From Lysobacterales bacterium (GTDB taxonomy: Bacteria > Pseudomonadota > Gammaproteobacteria > Xanthomonadales > SZUA-36): a stretch of 64,000 nucleotides of DNA. Shown here one piece after another: positions 1 through 9,549 of the stretch (the stretch's first letter is position 1; each line of letters begins with the position of its first letter). Below the pieces are notes generated by a model that was given only the letters and a program-made list of their open reading frames with translations, had not been told where the DNA came from and did no database searches. The position numbers and the translations under genes were made by a program. Location: NCBI GenBank assembly GCA_021648125.1, contig JAKITK010000002.1, forward strand, positions 54,776-118,775, given 5' to 3'.

Positions 1-3000
1 GCGATGACTTTGCAAGTTACCTTTTAGGTTAAGCTTGCTGATCTCTATTCCCAATGGAGTATAGGTCAGGCCAACATCGTTAATCGCTATACTACCTTCA
101 AGTTCCGGCGTCAGCAGTCTGCCTTTGATTTGCATGTCCGTGGCAAATGTGCCTGAAAGGTCGTCTAGACCAGGTAACAACCATTTAAGGGCTATTAAAT
201 CATCCAGCACAACCTTTAACTTGCCCTCAATTCGAGCGTTTTCAATATCTGTTGTTTGCGCAATATTAAATTCCAAATTTAACCCTGTACCTACCTTGAA
301 GGGCAGGTCAAAGCGCCCACTCAGGTTTTTCTCACGGTCGAAGTTGAATTCTAACAAGCCTTGTTCCGTTTCAAGCATGCCGGCATCAAGGTCGAGAGAA
401 GCAACAATACCCGGGCTAAGTTCGAAGCGGCCATTGATGGAATGCACACTGCTGACAGGTGGGTCACCAGAGGCGCTTAGTTCACCGCTGATGCTCTGAC
501 CTACTGCCAGATCAACGGGTAGGAATGCGGTAATCCATGCGAGTGGAAATTTGTCCAGTTTTAACTGACTGGTATATAGGTTTTGGTTTTCTTCGGGTTT
601 TCTTTCCAAGCAGAACTCTGCTTGTATAGCATCAGGCTGTTGCCGAAAACAGGTACTTGAAAGCTGTAATTGCATATCATTGAATAGCACTTTAGCAGGC
701 GCCTGCAACGCCAGGGTGCCGGTCACCGGGGTAGTAATATCCATTGATAGTAACTCACCATCCAGGCTGAATGTTTGCTGGTTCAGCCCAATTTCAGCGT
801 TGAGCAGTGCCGAGAGGGAGTTTTTATACGACTCAACATGAAGGCTGATATTGTGCTGCTTGCTACCGTTTTCTGGCTTAACGGCGTGGAGTTGAAGGCT
901 GTCTATTGGTAACTCGAAAGCTGCAAGCTTAACCTTGCTTGCCTCTATTTGAGCGTCAAGTTGTAAGTTTTGACTATTGCTTGTGGGAATCAGCGTATCG
1001 ATGCTCAAGCTGAGTTTTTCCAGGGATGCCTCATCCGTGTTGATATTCTCTGCTTGCAGGTCGAGTAACAAGTTTTGACCCTCTGCCGATGGGCGCAGTT
1101 GGCCATTGGCATTGATTCGCCCTGAACCACCACTGATAAACTGCCCTAGATCAGGAATGATAATCTTAAAGTCTGTAGTGCCCGCTAACGGATCCTCAAG
1201 GCTGACTTTGCCTTGCAGGTCTAGTAGTGCCTCACCACTGCTGGCCTTGATGCCCATTTCCAGATGGTTGCCGTCGAGTAAGTGTATATTGCCACTGGCC
1301 TGCAATGGATTATCCCGAAGTGTGCCGCTTAATTGCTGTATTTGCAGACTAAGTTGCTCTTCAGGGGTTTCTCCAGCGGCCTGCCATTGCAGGTTCATTT
1401 CTAGGCCGAGATCTCCGTTGTAGTCATTCCAGTGACTGCCTGGGTTAATGTTGCTGCCGCTAACTTTCAATTTTGCTAGCAATTGTGGTTGCCATTGCAG
1501 TTCACCGCTGAGTGTCAGTTCACCCTCAAGTATCTGGCTGTTTAGCCGCTGCAAATGTAGCCCGCTTTGATTGCCTGTGCCCTCAAGCTGATATAAGCCG
1601 GTGGGGATGTTGCTGCCGGATACATCAAACTGTCCCGCCAATTGGTAGTTATCCAGGCTGCCGGTGACGCTAAGATTTCCTGCGTTACTGCGGTAAGCAG
1701 GCGCCGGTGTCGCCAACGGCCAGCTGAGGTTTTCCCAATTCAGTTGGGCATCAATGGTGTCAGCCAGCAGTTTTATATTGCCTTCAACCCGGGTAATGGA
1801 ATCATCAATAACAGCGAGTAAGTTGGTAATGGAAATGGCTTGGTTTTGGTAATCCACGGTAGCGTGACCGCTGCTGCTCACCTGGTTCGGCCAATCGGGA
1901 ACAACTACCCCGGCTTTGAGTTGGCGCCACTTAAATACACCATTTATTGAAAGTTCATCTGGGTTGATGTTGCCCTGAAAGTCAAATTCACCAATGTCGC
2001 CACTTAAACCTAGGTGTGCGATTTCAATAGCCTGCATATCCCGTTTTGCACTCAGGGACCAGTTACCGTTAATGTTGTCAGCACCCGCTGCACTGAGGCT
2101 GAGTCCGGCACCACCATTAAGCTGCCAGTTTTGTAGTCCGCCACTAGCGTGAATATCCAGCTGTTGAAATTCAACACTGTTTTCAGCGGCCAGTGGCAAG
2201 TTCAATTGTTGGCTCTCAAGCTGTGCTTGCCAGCGCAGCTTATCCAGCAAGTCATCTAATTTTGCACTGAGAGTAAGGTTGATGTCGCCACGGCTTTCGA
2301 GTTGTATTTGCAGTTGTCGGGTATCGCCGCTGGAATTCAGCTTGATGATATCCTCACTGATCAGTTGCAGGTATACATCAGGGTTCGCCGGATCAATTTT
2401 TGGAATCAACTGCAATTCCAGCTGGTGCTTCCAGGGGGCTTTCAATTGGGCTAAGCCGGACAGGCTAAGCTCGGCGGTGAGGGCCTGGCTAGCTTCCTGA
2501 TCGGTAGCTGTAGGTAAATAAGTCAGCCGAGTTTTCAGCTCGCGGAGATTGAGAGATTTACCAATTTGCAAGGAGGCACGGGTATTTCCAGCTGTTACCT
2601 TTGTCTCTGAGCCTGAATAGAGCAGCTGGGTAATTTGCAGGGATTTAAGCTCAACTTCCAGCGGCAGACTTAAGTCAGTCATCGTCGCTTCCTTGGTATC
2701 GGTATCGGTATCGGTATCGCCTTCAGCTACCTGTACTTGCAGCTTTTCAATCTTTAGCTGATTGATTAGGAGAGTGAACGGGAAGAGTCGGTAATCAACC
2801 TGTGTATTTAGATTATTTATAGTGAGATCAGTGCCGCTATTCCGATAACGCAGCTTGCCGATACGGATACCACTATTGATATTGCCTTTAATGTTATGCA
2901 AGGCAATCAGTGGTTTTTCCTTAGACTCGGCAAAGCCCAGCAGCCAGCGGGTACCGGCATCGCTACGGGTCAGCCAAAAGTAGCCGGCCAACGCTAGCAG

Positions 3001-3048
3001 GAGTAAAACCCCGGCTGCTATTAACAGATATTTGAGCCATGTTTTCAT
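1..3048 (-). CDS. tamB: Translocation and assembly module subunit TamB (partial, C-terminus outside window)
   Basis: The frame is open from an ATG at 3048 down to base 1, giving 1016 visible residues. The last part, including the conserved C-terminal DUF490 domain, lies beyond the window edge. The protein starts with an uncleaved signal anchor (MKTWLKYLLIAAGVLLLLAL) followed by long repetitive beta-rich sequence, as in AsmA-like TamB proteins. TamB spans the periplasm and works with TamA, moving lipids and/or helping assemble outer-membrane proteins. Its start overlaps the tamA stop by 4 bp (ATGA), so the two are probably translationally coupled. A four-copy in-frame hexamer at 2695-2718 encodes an Asp-Thr repeat near residue 112. 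Confidence 0.9.
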   Translation of the reverse strand, partial: MKTWLKYLLIAAGVLLLLALAGYFWLTRSDAGTRWLLGFAESKEKPLIALHNIKGNINSGIRIGKLRYRNSGTDLTINNLNTQVDYRLFPFTLLINQLKIEKLQVQVAEGDTDTDTDTKEATMTDLSLPLEVELKSLQITQLLYSGSETKVTAGNTRASLQIGKSLNLRELKTRLTYLPTATDQEASQALTAELSLSGLAQLKAPWKHQLELQLIPKIDPANPDVYLQLISEDIIKLNSSGDTRQLQIQLESRGDINLTLSAKLDDLLDKLRWQAQLESQQLNLPLAAENSVEFQQLDIHASGGLQNWQLNGGAGLSLSAAGADNINGNWSLSAKRDMQAIEIAHLGLSGDIGEFDFQGNINPDELSINGVFKWRQLKAGVVVPDWPNQVSSSGHATVDYQNQAISITNLLAVIDDSITRVEGNIKLLADTIDAQLNWENLSWPLATPAPAYRSNAGNLSVTGSLDNYQLAGQFDVSGSNIPTGLYQLEGTGNQSGLHLQRLNSQILEGELTLSGELQWQPQLLAKLKVSGSNINPGSHWNDYNGDLGLEMNLQWQAAGETPEEQLSLQIQQLSGTLRDNPLQASGNIHLLDGNHLEMGIKASSGEALLDLQGKVSLEDPLAGTTDFKIIIPDLGQFISGGSGRINANGQLRPSAEGQNLLLDLQAENINTDEASLEKLSLSIDTLIPTSNSQNLQLDAQIEASKVKLAAFELPIDSLQLHAVKPENGSKQHNISLHVESYKNSLSALLNAEIGLNQQTFSLDGELLSMDITTPVTGTLALQAPAKVLFNDMQLQLSSTCFRQQPDAIQAEFCLERKPEENQNLYTSQLKLDKFPLAWITAFLPVDLAVGQSISGELSASGDPPVSSVHSINGRFELSPGIVASLDLDAGMLETEQGLLEFNFDREKNLSGRFDLPFKVGTGLNLEFNIAQTTDIENARIEGKLKVVLDDLIALKWLLPGLDDLSGTFATDMQIKGRLLTPELEGSIAINDVGLTYTPLGIEISKLNLKGNLQSHR
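2695..2718. repeat. Four-copy hexanucleotide tandem repeat (GGTATC) inside tamB
   Basis: GGTATC is repeated exactly four times. On the coding (minus) strand this reads as consecutive Asp-Thr dipeptides. Because the unit is six bases, changes in copy number would not break the frame. Confidence 0.85.
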
Positions 3049-5033
3049 GGAAGTAGCTTGCCTATATTCAGTATTGGCACACCCAGCGAGAAGTGGATCC
3101 GTAAACTGTTGTCGAAATCATCCAGAGGGTAGGCAAAATCCAAGCGCACCGGGCCAACCACAGTGTAATAACGGAAACCAATGCCCACACCGGCTTTAAG
3201 CTGGATGTCGGAAAAATTATTAAAGGCGTTACCAATATCAGCAAATGCAGCTACTGACCAATCATCTCCCACCAGGTATTCCAATTCGGTACTGGCGGCA
3301 ATTAGGTTATTGGAGCCGTTTTCGTTGTTACTGAGTGATTCAAAGCCGTAACCCCGAACACTGTATGTACCACCGGCCTTAAAGCGAAACTGATATGGCA
3401 ATTGGGTCATTGATAGTTGAACTTCTCCGCTATCGTCACTCACGAGGAGCTCCTCAACGGGTGCATTGGTATAACCCAATTCACCTCGAAGGGTGAGTTT
3501 CAGGCGTTCGCCGAATAATATAGAGAAATGGTTGCCAATATAGATTTGCTCAAAGCTGATGTCGGAGCCTGCATTCTCACTAGCGACCAATGCCCTGGCG
3601 CGGACATGCATTCCGCGGTTGGTATAACCGCTGCCCTTCATGCTCAACCAGTTCCACTCCGCGCCCAAAGTTAGGCTGGTCTGGTTGGTATCGAGGAAAT
3701 TTTCGAGCTCGGGATTCAATTCGATCAGGTCACCGGCCTTAGAGTGGCTACTGCCCAGCGCATCGAAGTTTTCGCTTAAAAAGCCCAGGAACAAGGTTTG
3801 CGAAAGCGGCTGAGAGCTACCTGACGGGTAAAATTCAGATAGTTTCCCTGCCCGCAGCCAGAGGCTTTGGCGTGGCCCGTCGATGGCCGGAAAAATAGAT
3901 TGCCCGGTATTATCATTAATAAAACTGAAGTCATCATTTTGAAATAGGTACTGACCGGTAGCGATAAAAAATTGCCCAGGATCAGGGGAAATCGGTAGCT
4001 TATAGTCTGTGCGAAAAGTAACTTCTGAGTATTGCTGCTGCATACCCAATCCGGTAAGTAGTCGACCACCCCGGGAAGATAATAAATGCCGCTCCCAGCC
4101 CAAAACAACCCGGGCACCTTTATCGGTACCATAACCAAGGGTTGCTTTATAGCTATCGCGTTCACGCAATTCCGGTTTTGCGCTGATGTTTACCCGGGGT
4201 GGAGTGCTTTCACGATCGACAAGGGTTTCAATATTCAATTGCTTGAAATAAAGCGAGTTTGCGAGAAGCTTACGCATCGCGTCCATTCGTTCTGCGGTAT
4301 ACGGGTCGCCACTATTAGCCAGCTTAAACCTGTTTAGCACCTTCGGCTGTAGCGCTTCAGACTCAAAACTGATATCGCCGAAAACAAACTGTGGGCCGGT
4401 CTCAAAATGCAACTTGATAGTCGCCTGATTGGATTTGGCATTAACATGAACTTCATGGGTTATTGTCTTGTGGTCTAAAAACCCGAGGGACTCTGCCAAT
4501 ATCCCAAAAGACTGTTTTCCATTTTCGTAACTTGAATGTATCAGTTGATTACCTTCAGCCAGCGGCCAGTCCAGTTGCCACTGCTTGAAGTCCTCAAGCT
4601 CACTGCCGTCACCGCCAATCTGTAGCTCGACTTCATTGATAATAACGGCGGCACCTTTGTCAACTTTCAGCTTCCATAACCAGCCGCTGTCGGTTGTGCT
4701 CGTGTCGATGGTAAGCCGTGGGTGGTAGTAACCGAAGGGTTGCAGAACCCGTTGAATTTCTAGGCTTGCATTATTGCGTAATGTGAGCATTCGACGGTGC
4801 GATATTATGCGTTCACCGATGTAACCGAAAGCGGATAAATTGCTCTTGATATTGGCGGCCAAATCATCTTTCACACCGCTGATTTTAATCGCTAGGTTGC
4901 CGGTTAATCGGTGTGGGTTAGCTGCTGCGGGCGCCACATTTTCTGCTGCGCTCAGTACATGGTTAGACACTCCTGAATAGAGGATCAGGAGTGAAATTAT
5001 CAGGGGTTTAGCAAGTCGGAATTTCACTCCCAC
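3045..5033 (-). CDS. tamA: Translocation and assembly module TamA, Omp85-family outer-membrane protein
   Basis: This 662-residue protein begins with a signal peptide (hydrophobic stretch at about residues 11-28, then SAAENVAPA). POTRA-like domains follow to about residue 290, then a 16-strand Omp85 barrel. The signature region near residue 560 (GGTYSVRGYGFESL) matches the VRGY motif of the substrate-binding loop. TamA is the outer-membrane partner of TamB, which lies immediately downstream with a 4-bp overlap. The start is uncertain: GTG at 5033 and GTG at 5027 are both in frame, and neither has a strong Shine-Dalgarno. Length is slightly above the usual ~580-residue family size. Confidence 0.9.
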   Translation of the reverse strand: MGVKFRLAKPLIISLLILYSGVSNHVLSAAENVAPAAANPHRLTGNLAIKISGVKDDLAANIKSNLSAFGYIGERIISHRRMLTLRNNASLEIQRVLQPFGYYHPRLTIDTSTTDSGWLWKLKVDKGAAVIINEVELQIGGDGSELEDFKQWQLDWPLAEGNQLIHSSYENGKQSFGILAESLGFLDHKTITHEVHVNAKSNQATIKLHFETGPQFVFGDISFESEALQPKVLNRFKLANSGDPYTAERMDAMRKLLANSLYFKQLNIETLVDRESTPPRVNISAKPELRERDSYKATLGYGTDKGARVVLGWERHLLSSRGGRLLTGLGMQQQYSEVTFRTDYKLPISPDPGQFFIATGQYLFQNDDFSFINDNTGQSIFPAIDGPRQSLWLRAGKLSEFYPSGSSQPLSQTLFLGFLSENFDALGSSHSKAGDLIELNPELENFLDTNQTSLTLGAEWNWLSMKGSGYTNRGMHVRARALVASENAGSDISFEQIYIGNHFSILFGERLKLTLRGELGYTNAPVEELLVSDDSGEVQLSMTQLPYQFRFKAGGTYSVRGYGFESLSNNENGSNNLIAASTELEYLVGDDWSVAAFADIGNAFNNFSDIQLKAGVGIGFRYYTVVGPVRLDFAYPLDDFDNSLRIHFSLGVPILNIGKLLP

Positions 5034-5363
5034 AGTCTGCCATAGTGGCTGGAATATATAAACCTTTCAATACTTGTCTGAAGATATAAAATGGGGCCGA
5101 CTGCAGACAGAGGGGATCAATTTGTCAGTCGGCCCCGTTTCAGGCGAATCGCTACCATTCTATGATCAGGGAGAAAGCGCAGCAATTTGCCCGAAGATGA
5201 TGTGCTGGTTTAGGCACAGAGCGAGTGTATTCGTTCAGTCAGATGTAATCGCATGTCAAAAGTCATGGCTTGCGCTGAAATGAAGTTATCTTGCGGTAAA
5301 GCGACGCTGGCCGCAGATATAGATTAGATATAGATAGGGGTCAGGTGGTTCCCCGCGCACGCT
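5034..5363. other. Intergenic region upstream of tamA with an 11-bp perfect hairpin
   Basis: About 330 bp lie between tamA and the response-regulator gene, both on the minus strand. A perfect inverted repeat pairs 5093-5103 (GGGGCCGACTG) with 5126-5136 (CAGTCGGCCCC) across a 22-base loop. There is no T-run, so it does not look like an intrinsic terminator. A 69-codon open frame crosses the region but shows no recognisable domain and was not called. Confidence 0.5.
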
Positions 5364-6200
5364 TTATTGACCCAATGTCTCTAGTTTGTGCTTATAGCTA
5401 CGGGATAATTTAACCACTTCCCCGCAATTAAGAGTGAGGAAGTATTCGCCATTAATATGTGACTGCATCCGCTGAACCTTGTGAATATTAACAATGGTTG
5501 ATCGATGAATGCGTTGCAGAATATCCGCGTTTAATTGTGCTTCCAGGGCTTTCATGGTAGTGCGCATAATATGAGTTTTACCATTTTCATGCACACACAT
5601 ATAATCTCCCGCGGCATCAATCCAGTCGATATTCTCCTGAATCACCCAGGTGGTGGTACCCGCATCACGGATAGCCAGCTTAGGAATTTGCTGTTGATTG
5701 CTACTGCGAAGAATTTTGTTTTTGTGCTGCTCAAGCTGTTGATAAGAATTCACATTTTCACCACTCAAATTACTGACGACCCGAAGTAACGATTTTTGCT
5801 GTTGCTGCGCGCGATTCTGACTGAGGCGTTCGCGGGTCTTAAAAAGTGCCTGATGCAAGCGGCTGTCATCAATAGGTTTAAGCAGGTAGTCAATGGCATT
5901 GGCGGCAAATGCCTTAATCGCATATTGATCGAAGGCAGTAACAAATATTATCATCGGTAATTTAAGTGGATTAAGGCTACGAATTACCTCAAAGCCGTTC
6001 ATTCCGGGCATCTGAATATCAAGAAATACCAGTTCTGGAGACAGCTCAGTGATCATCTTCACCGCTTGTCGACCATTTTCGGCCTGGCCGATAATGTTTA
6101 TTCCGGATTGTTTTGCCAGTCGCAATTCCAGGCCGCGTCTGGCCAGGGACTCATCATCGACAATTAAAGTCCGAATCACTCTGGCGGGCTGCTTTGACAA
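5364..6200 (-). CDS. LytTR-family (AlgR/LytR-type) response regulator
   Basis: A 278-residue two-domain regulator. The receiver domain (about 10-130) has the acidic pair in LIVDDES, phospho-acceptor Asp61 in LVFLDIQMPG, and the conserved Lys in DYLLKPID. The LytTR DNA-binding domain occupies about 170-275. The frame continues 35 codons upstream to an ATG at 6305, inside the kinase remnant. I prefer TTG at 6200 because an AGGAG sits seven bases upstream and the receiver begins right after it. It should activate or repress promoters when phosphorylated. The neighbouring kinase is broken, so its phosphate donor is unclear (another kinase or acetyl phosphate). Confidence 0.85.
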   Translation of the reverse strand: MSKQPARVIRTLIVDDESLARRGLELRLAKQSGINIIGQAENGRQAVKMITELSPELVFLDIQMPGMNGFEVIRSLNPLKLPMIIFVTAFDQYAIKAFAANAIDYLLKPIDDSRLHQALFKTRERLSQNRAQQQQKSLLRVVSNLSGENVNSYQQLEQHKNKILRSSNQQQIPKLAIRDAGTTTWVIQENIDWIDAAGDYMCVHENGKTHIMRTTMKALEAQLNADILQRIHRSTIVNIHKVQRMQSHINGEYFLTLNCGEVVKLSRSYKHKLETLGQ

Positions 6201-6222
6201 ATTTAAACTCCTGATGCTTGGC

Positions 6223-6758
6223 TTATTGGTATTCCAATGGTAGTCGAATACTGACTGCAAGGCCGTGAGGCTCGATGTTGTGGCTGCTAAGCTGGCCGTT
6301 TTCACCGTACAAAACCTGTAGTCTTTCGATGGTATTGCTTAATCCTACACCGCCTTTCGATGCCGTTGCCGGTTGCAGTTCATTAATCTTCTGTCCCTGG
6401 CTGAGGCCAGGGACATCATCAATAACTTGTAGTAGCAAAATCTCACTGCTTTCAGCATCGTGATGCTTTTCAATTTCAGCTTTCAACGAAATACTACCAC
6501 CGGTTTCACTTTCGGCGATGGCAAATTTGACCGCGTTTTCTATCAATGGTTGCAAAATCAGACTGGGAACCAGTGTTTTCCATGCCTGTTGGTCAATTTC
6601 GGTATGTAAGCGCAGCCGCTCTTCAAAGCGAACTTTCTCGATAGAAAGATAGCGGTTGAGGTTATCCAGCTCGGTCTGCAAGCTGACTTTTGGGTTGGAT
6701 TGCGGTCGAGTGAATGGCGTAAGAAGGCGCTTAATTCAGTAATCATCCGGTTTCCAGT
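6223..6758 (-). pseudogene. Remnant of LytS/AlgZ-type sensor histidine kinase (truncated and frameshifted)
   Basis: The last ~150 residues show the His_kinase/HATPase part of the AlgZ/LytS family: ELDNLNRYLSIEKVRFEERL, the N-box PLIENAVKFAI and GVGLSNTIERL. A second frame (ATG at 6746) gives the preceding piece MITELSAFLRHSLDRNP. The two join if one A is restored to the AAAA run near 6692, so there is a one-base frameshift. The N-terminal membrane sensor and the H-box (usually NPHFLFN) are absent, because comM ends only ~90 bp upstream. The gene cannot make a working kinase. Truncation is clear; the frameshift alone could be an assembly error. Confidence 0.8.
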
Positions 6759-6846
6759 GTTTTTTGAAGCATGCCTAAATAGTACCCCAGAGTTGACGGT
6801 TTTGGCAGGTCAACTGTCGTAGTCTAGGTGCTATTTGTCGAGTTGA

Positions 6847-8355
6847 CTAAGAGTGGGTATTAAAAACCCTGCGATATCCGATCGCTTCTGCCAGATGCTG
6901 TGTCTGAATGTCGGCTACCGCCGCCATATCAGCAATTGAACGCGCCAGCCTGAGTATTCTTGTGTAAGCTCGTGCTGACAGGTGTAGTTGCTCACAAGTT
7001 TGAATCAGAAAGTCCTGATCGCTTGGCGGTAGTTGACAGACATCCTGCAATTGCTCGTTACCCAGTTGTGCATTGACACATCCTTGTCGTTGAATTTGAA
7101 CTGCTCGCGCGGCGCTTACTTGCTTTCGGGTAGCGGTGCTATTGGCTGAATATTCCTCGGGGTTTTTTAGCTTACCCAGCGCCAGCCTGGGCACTTCAAC
7201 CTGCATATCAATTCGGTCCAGCAAAGGGCCTGAAATTCGTTGCCGGTAACGAACAATTTGCTCCCGGCTGCAACGACAGTTATTATCACGGTCACCGCTA
7301 AAACCGCAGGGACAGGGGTTCATAGCCGCCAAAAGTTGGAATTGCGCAGGGTAGGTTGACTGCCGAGCTGCACGGGATATTACGATCTGTCCGGACTCCA
7401 AAGGTTCGCGCAAAACCTCCAGTACCTGACGCGGAAATTCGGGTAATTCGTCTAAAAAAAGCGTGCCACAATGGGCTAAAGAAATCTCACCAGGCCGCGG
7501 TTTTGAGCCGCCACCCACCATCGCCACAGCAGATGCCGTATGGTGCGGATTTTGGAACGGCGGCTGTTTGAAACTGCTGGCATCGAAGGGTTTTCCCGCC
7601 ACAGAACGAATCGCCATAACCTCCAGGGCTTCGGCTTCGGTTAAGTCCGGAAGTATCCCAGGCATACAACTGGCAAGTAGTGTTTTACCCGAGCCGGGTG
7701 GCCCGATAAATAATAAATTATGGGCGCCACTGGCAGCCACTGTTAATGCACGAATGGCATGTTGTTGTCCACATACATTTTTTAGGTCAGGTAGGTCTTT
7801 GGTAGGCATGATGCTGGTAGTGAGTTGTGCGGCTGATAAAGTTTCCCTGTCCAACAAGCCGGCAACCACATTCAATAAGCTTGCGGCACAAAAAACATCA
7901 TCAGAATTCAGCAAGCCGGCTTCATCCTGGTTAGCTTCGGGGATAATCAGCTTACGGCCCTTACGGGTTGCCGCCAGCGCCGTCGGCAGGATGCCGCTAA
8001 CCGGCCGCAGTTCGCCGGCAAGTGATAACTCACCAACAAATTCATAATCTTCCAGTGCTTGCTTTGGGATTTGTGCAGATGCCGCAAGAATTCCCAAAGC
8101 AATGGCAAGATCAAAGCGACTGCCGTCTTTGGGGAAGTCGGCGGGTGCCAGCGAAATTGTGATCCGACTGGCAGGAAAACTAAAACCGGAATTAATTAAT
8201 GCCGAGCGCACCCGGTCGCGGGATTCCTTGACTGCAGCTTCCGGTAGCCCCACGATAAAAACCCGCGGCAAACCGCCACTAAGGTGGACTTCCACCCGGA
8301 CTTCTGGCGCATCAATTTCTACTTGCGCACGGCTATATACAATGGCTAATCCCAT
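6847..8355 (-). CDS. comM: ComM/YifB, Mg-chelatase-like AAA+ ATPase (branch-migration helicase)
   Basis: 502 residues, full length for ComM. It has the N-terminal ChlI-type domain (LPRVFIVGLPEAAVKESRDR), Walker A GPPGSGKT at 218-225, Walker B in TLFLDELPEF, the Cys cluster in PCPCGFSGD and a C-terminal Mg-chelatase lid domain. ComM is a hexameric helicase that promotes branch migration during integration of donor DNA in natural transformation. It is usually near ubiK and glnK; here about 7 kb of accessory genes separate them. The presence of pilMNOPQ in the window fits a transformable ancestor, but no competence locus is seen. Confidence 0.93.
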   Translation of the reverse strand: MGLAIVYSRAQVEIDAPEVRVEVHLSGGLPRVFIVGLPEAAVKESRDRVRSALINSGFSFPASRITISLAPADFPKDGSRFDLAIALGILAASAQIPKQALEDYEFVGELSLAGELRPVSGILPTALAATRKGRKLIIPEANQDEAGLLNSDDVFCAASLLNVVAGLLDRETLSAAQLTTSIMPTKDLPDLKNVCGQQHAIRALTVAASGAHNLLFIGPPGSGKTLLASCMPGILPDLTEAEALEVMAIRSVAGKPFDASSFKQPPFQNPHHTASAVAMVGGGSKPRPGEISLAHCGTLFLDELPEFPRQVLEVLREPLESGQIVISRAARQSTYPAQFQLLAAMNPCPCGFSGDRDNNCRCSREQIVRYRQRISGPLLDRIDMQVEVPRLALGKLKNPEEYSANSTATRKQVSAARAVQIQRQGCVNAQLGNEQLQDVCQLPPSDQDFLIQTCEQLHLSARAYTRILRLARSIADMAAVADIQTQHLAEAIGYRRVFNTHS

Positions 8356-8490
8356 GTTAGATAGAATGCCTGCCTATAAGCGAATCAACCAGTCGTTAGA
8401 GTGCTGGTTGTAGCGTAGGTAAATTCCTTGTTGGCTGTAATACAATAGCTCAAAGGTGTTCAGCTGGGTTTGTTCAGTGATTGAAGCCGT

Positions 8491-9549
8491 CTAGTTAGTT
8501 GAATACCACACACCTCGACCTTTTCCGTGCATAACCAGGTGACCCTTGCTGATAAGGTTACGGAAATGTTCTTTGAGTGTGTTTCGACTGATACCCGTTA
8601 GTATTATTATCTCGCCTATAGTTACCCGACCATACCCCCGCGCTTGTTCAAGGATTTGAACAGAAAGCTCTGGTAGTGAGGTAAGCAGTAGCCTTTCACG
8701 GTCAATTTTTTTACCCAGAATGGTTACCTGCTGATGCAGGGATCTTAAAAAGAACAGCACCCAGGGCTGCCAGTCAGGTTTATCAGTTCTGATACTACCC
8801 TGAGTTTGCCTTAAACACAGGTAATAACTTTCTTTGTTTTGCTCTATGATGTTTTCTAATGATGAATAAGGCACATAGGCATAACCTGAACGCAAAAGCA
8901 AAAGTGATGTTAACACCCGACTAAGCCGGCCGTTACCATCCTGGAATGGATGTATTTCAAGAAAGACAACAATGAAGATAGCGGTCACAATTAACGGGTG
9001 CAGGCTGTTGCTTGCAAGACTATCCTGAGTCCAGGCTACAAGTTCTTCCATTAACATTGGTGTATCAAAAGCTGTGGCCGTTTCAAAAACGATTCCTATC
9101 TGCTTTCCATTTTCATCAAAGGCAACGACATTGTTAGAACTTGTTTTGTAATGGCCACGATGGCTTTCATCTTTTGAACTGTAGATCAGCAGATCTCGGT
9201 GGAGCTGTTTGATATGGTTTTCTGTCACAGGGATATTTTCCCAAGAGTGAAAAATAGTCTCGGTAACGTTTGCATAACCAGCAACTTCTTGCTCATCTCT
9301 TGTTTCGAATGACTTGATTTCCAAATGACTGAGTAGTTTTTCAACCTCACGGTCAGAAAGCTTACTGCCCTCAATACGGGTTGATGAACCAATGCTTTCT
9401 ATGCTGGCAACATGTCTTAATGCAGACAGTCTTTCTGGTGCTAGAGTGCCTAATGCCCGCCACGCGCCTTTGAATTCATCTATTGATGAAACCAAAGAAA
9501 GCAAGGTGGTGGTGATGTTTAAGCTGTTAATATTAATCATAATAACCAA
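8491..9549 (-). CDS. Fic-domain protein with N-terminal inhibitory motif and C-terminal winged helix
   Basis: 352 residues. The canonical Fic active-site motif HPFQDGNGRLSR lies at 200-211, with catalytic His200. Upstream is the antitoxin-like helix motif SSTRIEG at 55-61, whose Glu60 is expected to block productive ATP binding (class II, self-inhibited Fic). The last ~80 residues look like a winged helix-turn-helix (TIGEIIILTGISRNTLKEHFRNL), common in stand-alone Fic proteins. Such enzymes usually transfer AMP to a target protein; the target cannot be read from sequence. It lies alone in the comM-ubiK accessory block. The start could be either of the two Met codons at residues 1 and 4. Confidence 0.9.
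   Translation of the reverse strand: MVIMININSLNITTTLLSLVSSIDEFKGAWRALGTLAPERLSALRHVASIESIGSSTRIEGSKLSDREVEKLLSHLEIKSFETRDEQEVAGYANVTETIFHSWENIPVTENHIKQLHRDLLIYSSKDESHRGHYKTSSNNVVAFDENGKQIGIVFETATAFDTPMLMEELVAWTQDSLASNSLHPLIVTAIFIVVFLEIHPFQDGNGRLSRVLTSLLLLRSGYAYVPYSSLENIIEQNKESYYLCLRQTQGSIRTDKPDWQPWVLFFLRSLHQQVTILGKKIDRERLLLTSLPELSVQILEQARGYGRVTIGEIIILTGISRNTLKEHFRNLISKGHLVMHGKGRGVWYSTN

Noticed and set aside
5074..5283. 69-codon open frame upstream of tamA
   Set aside because: No recognisable domain or signal, no clear ribosome site, and it spans a GC-rich hairpin.
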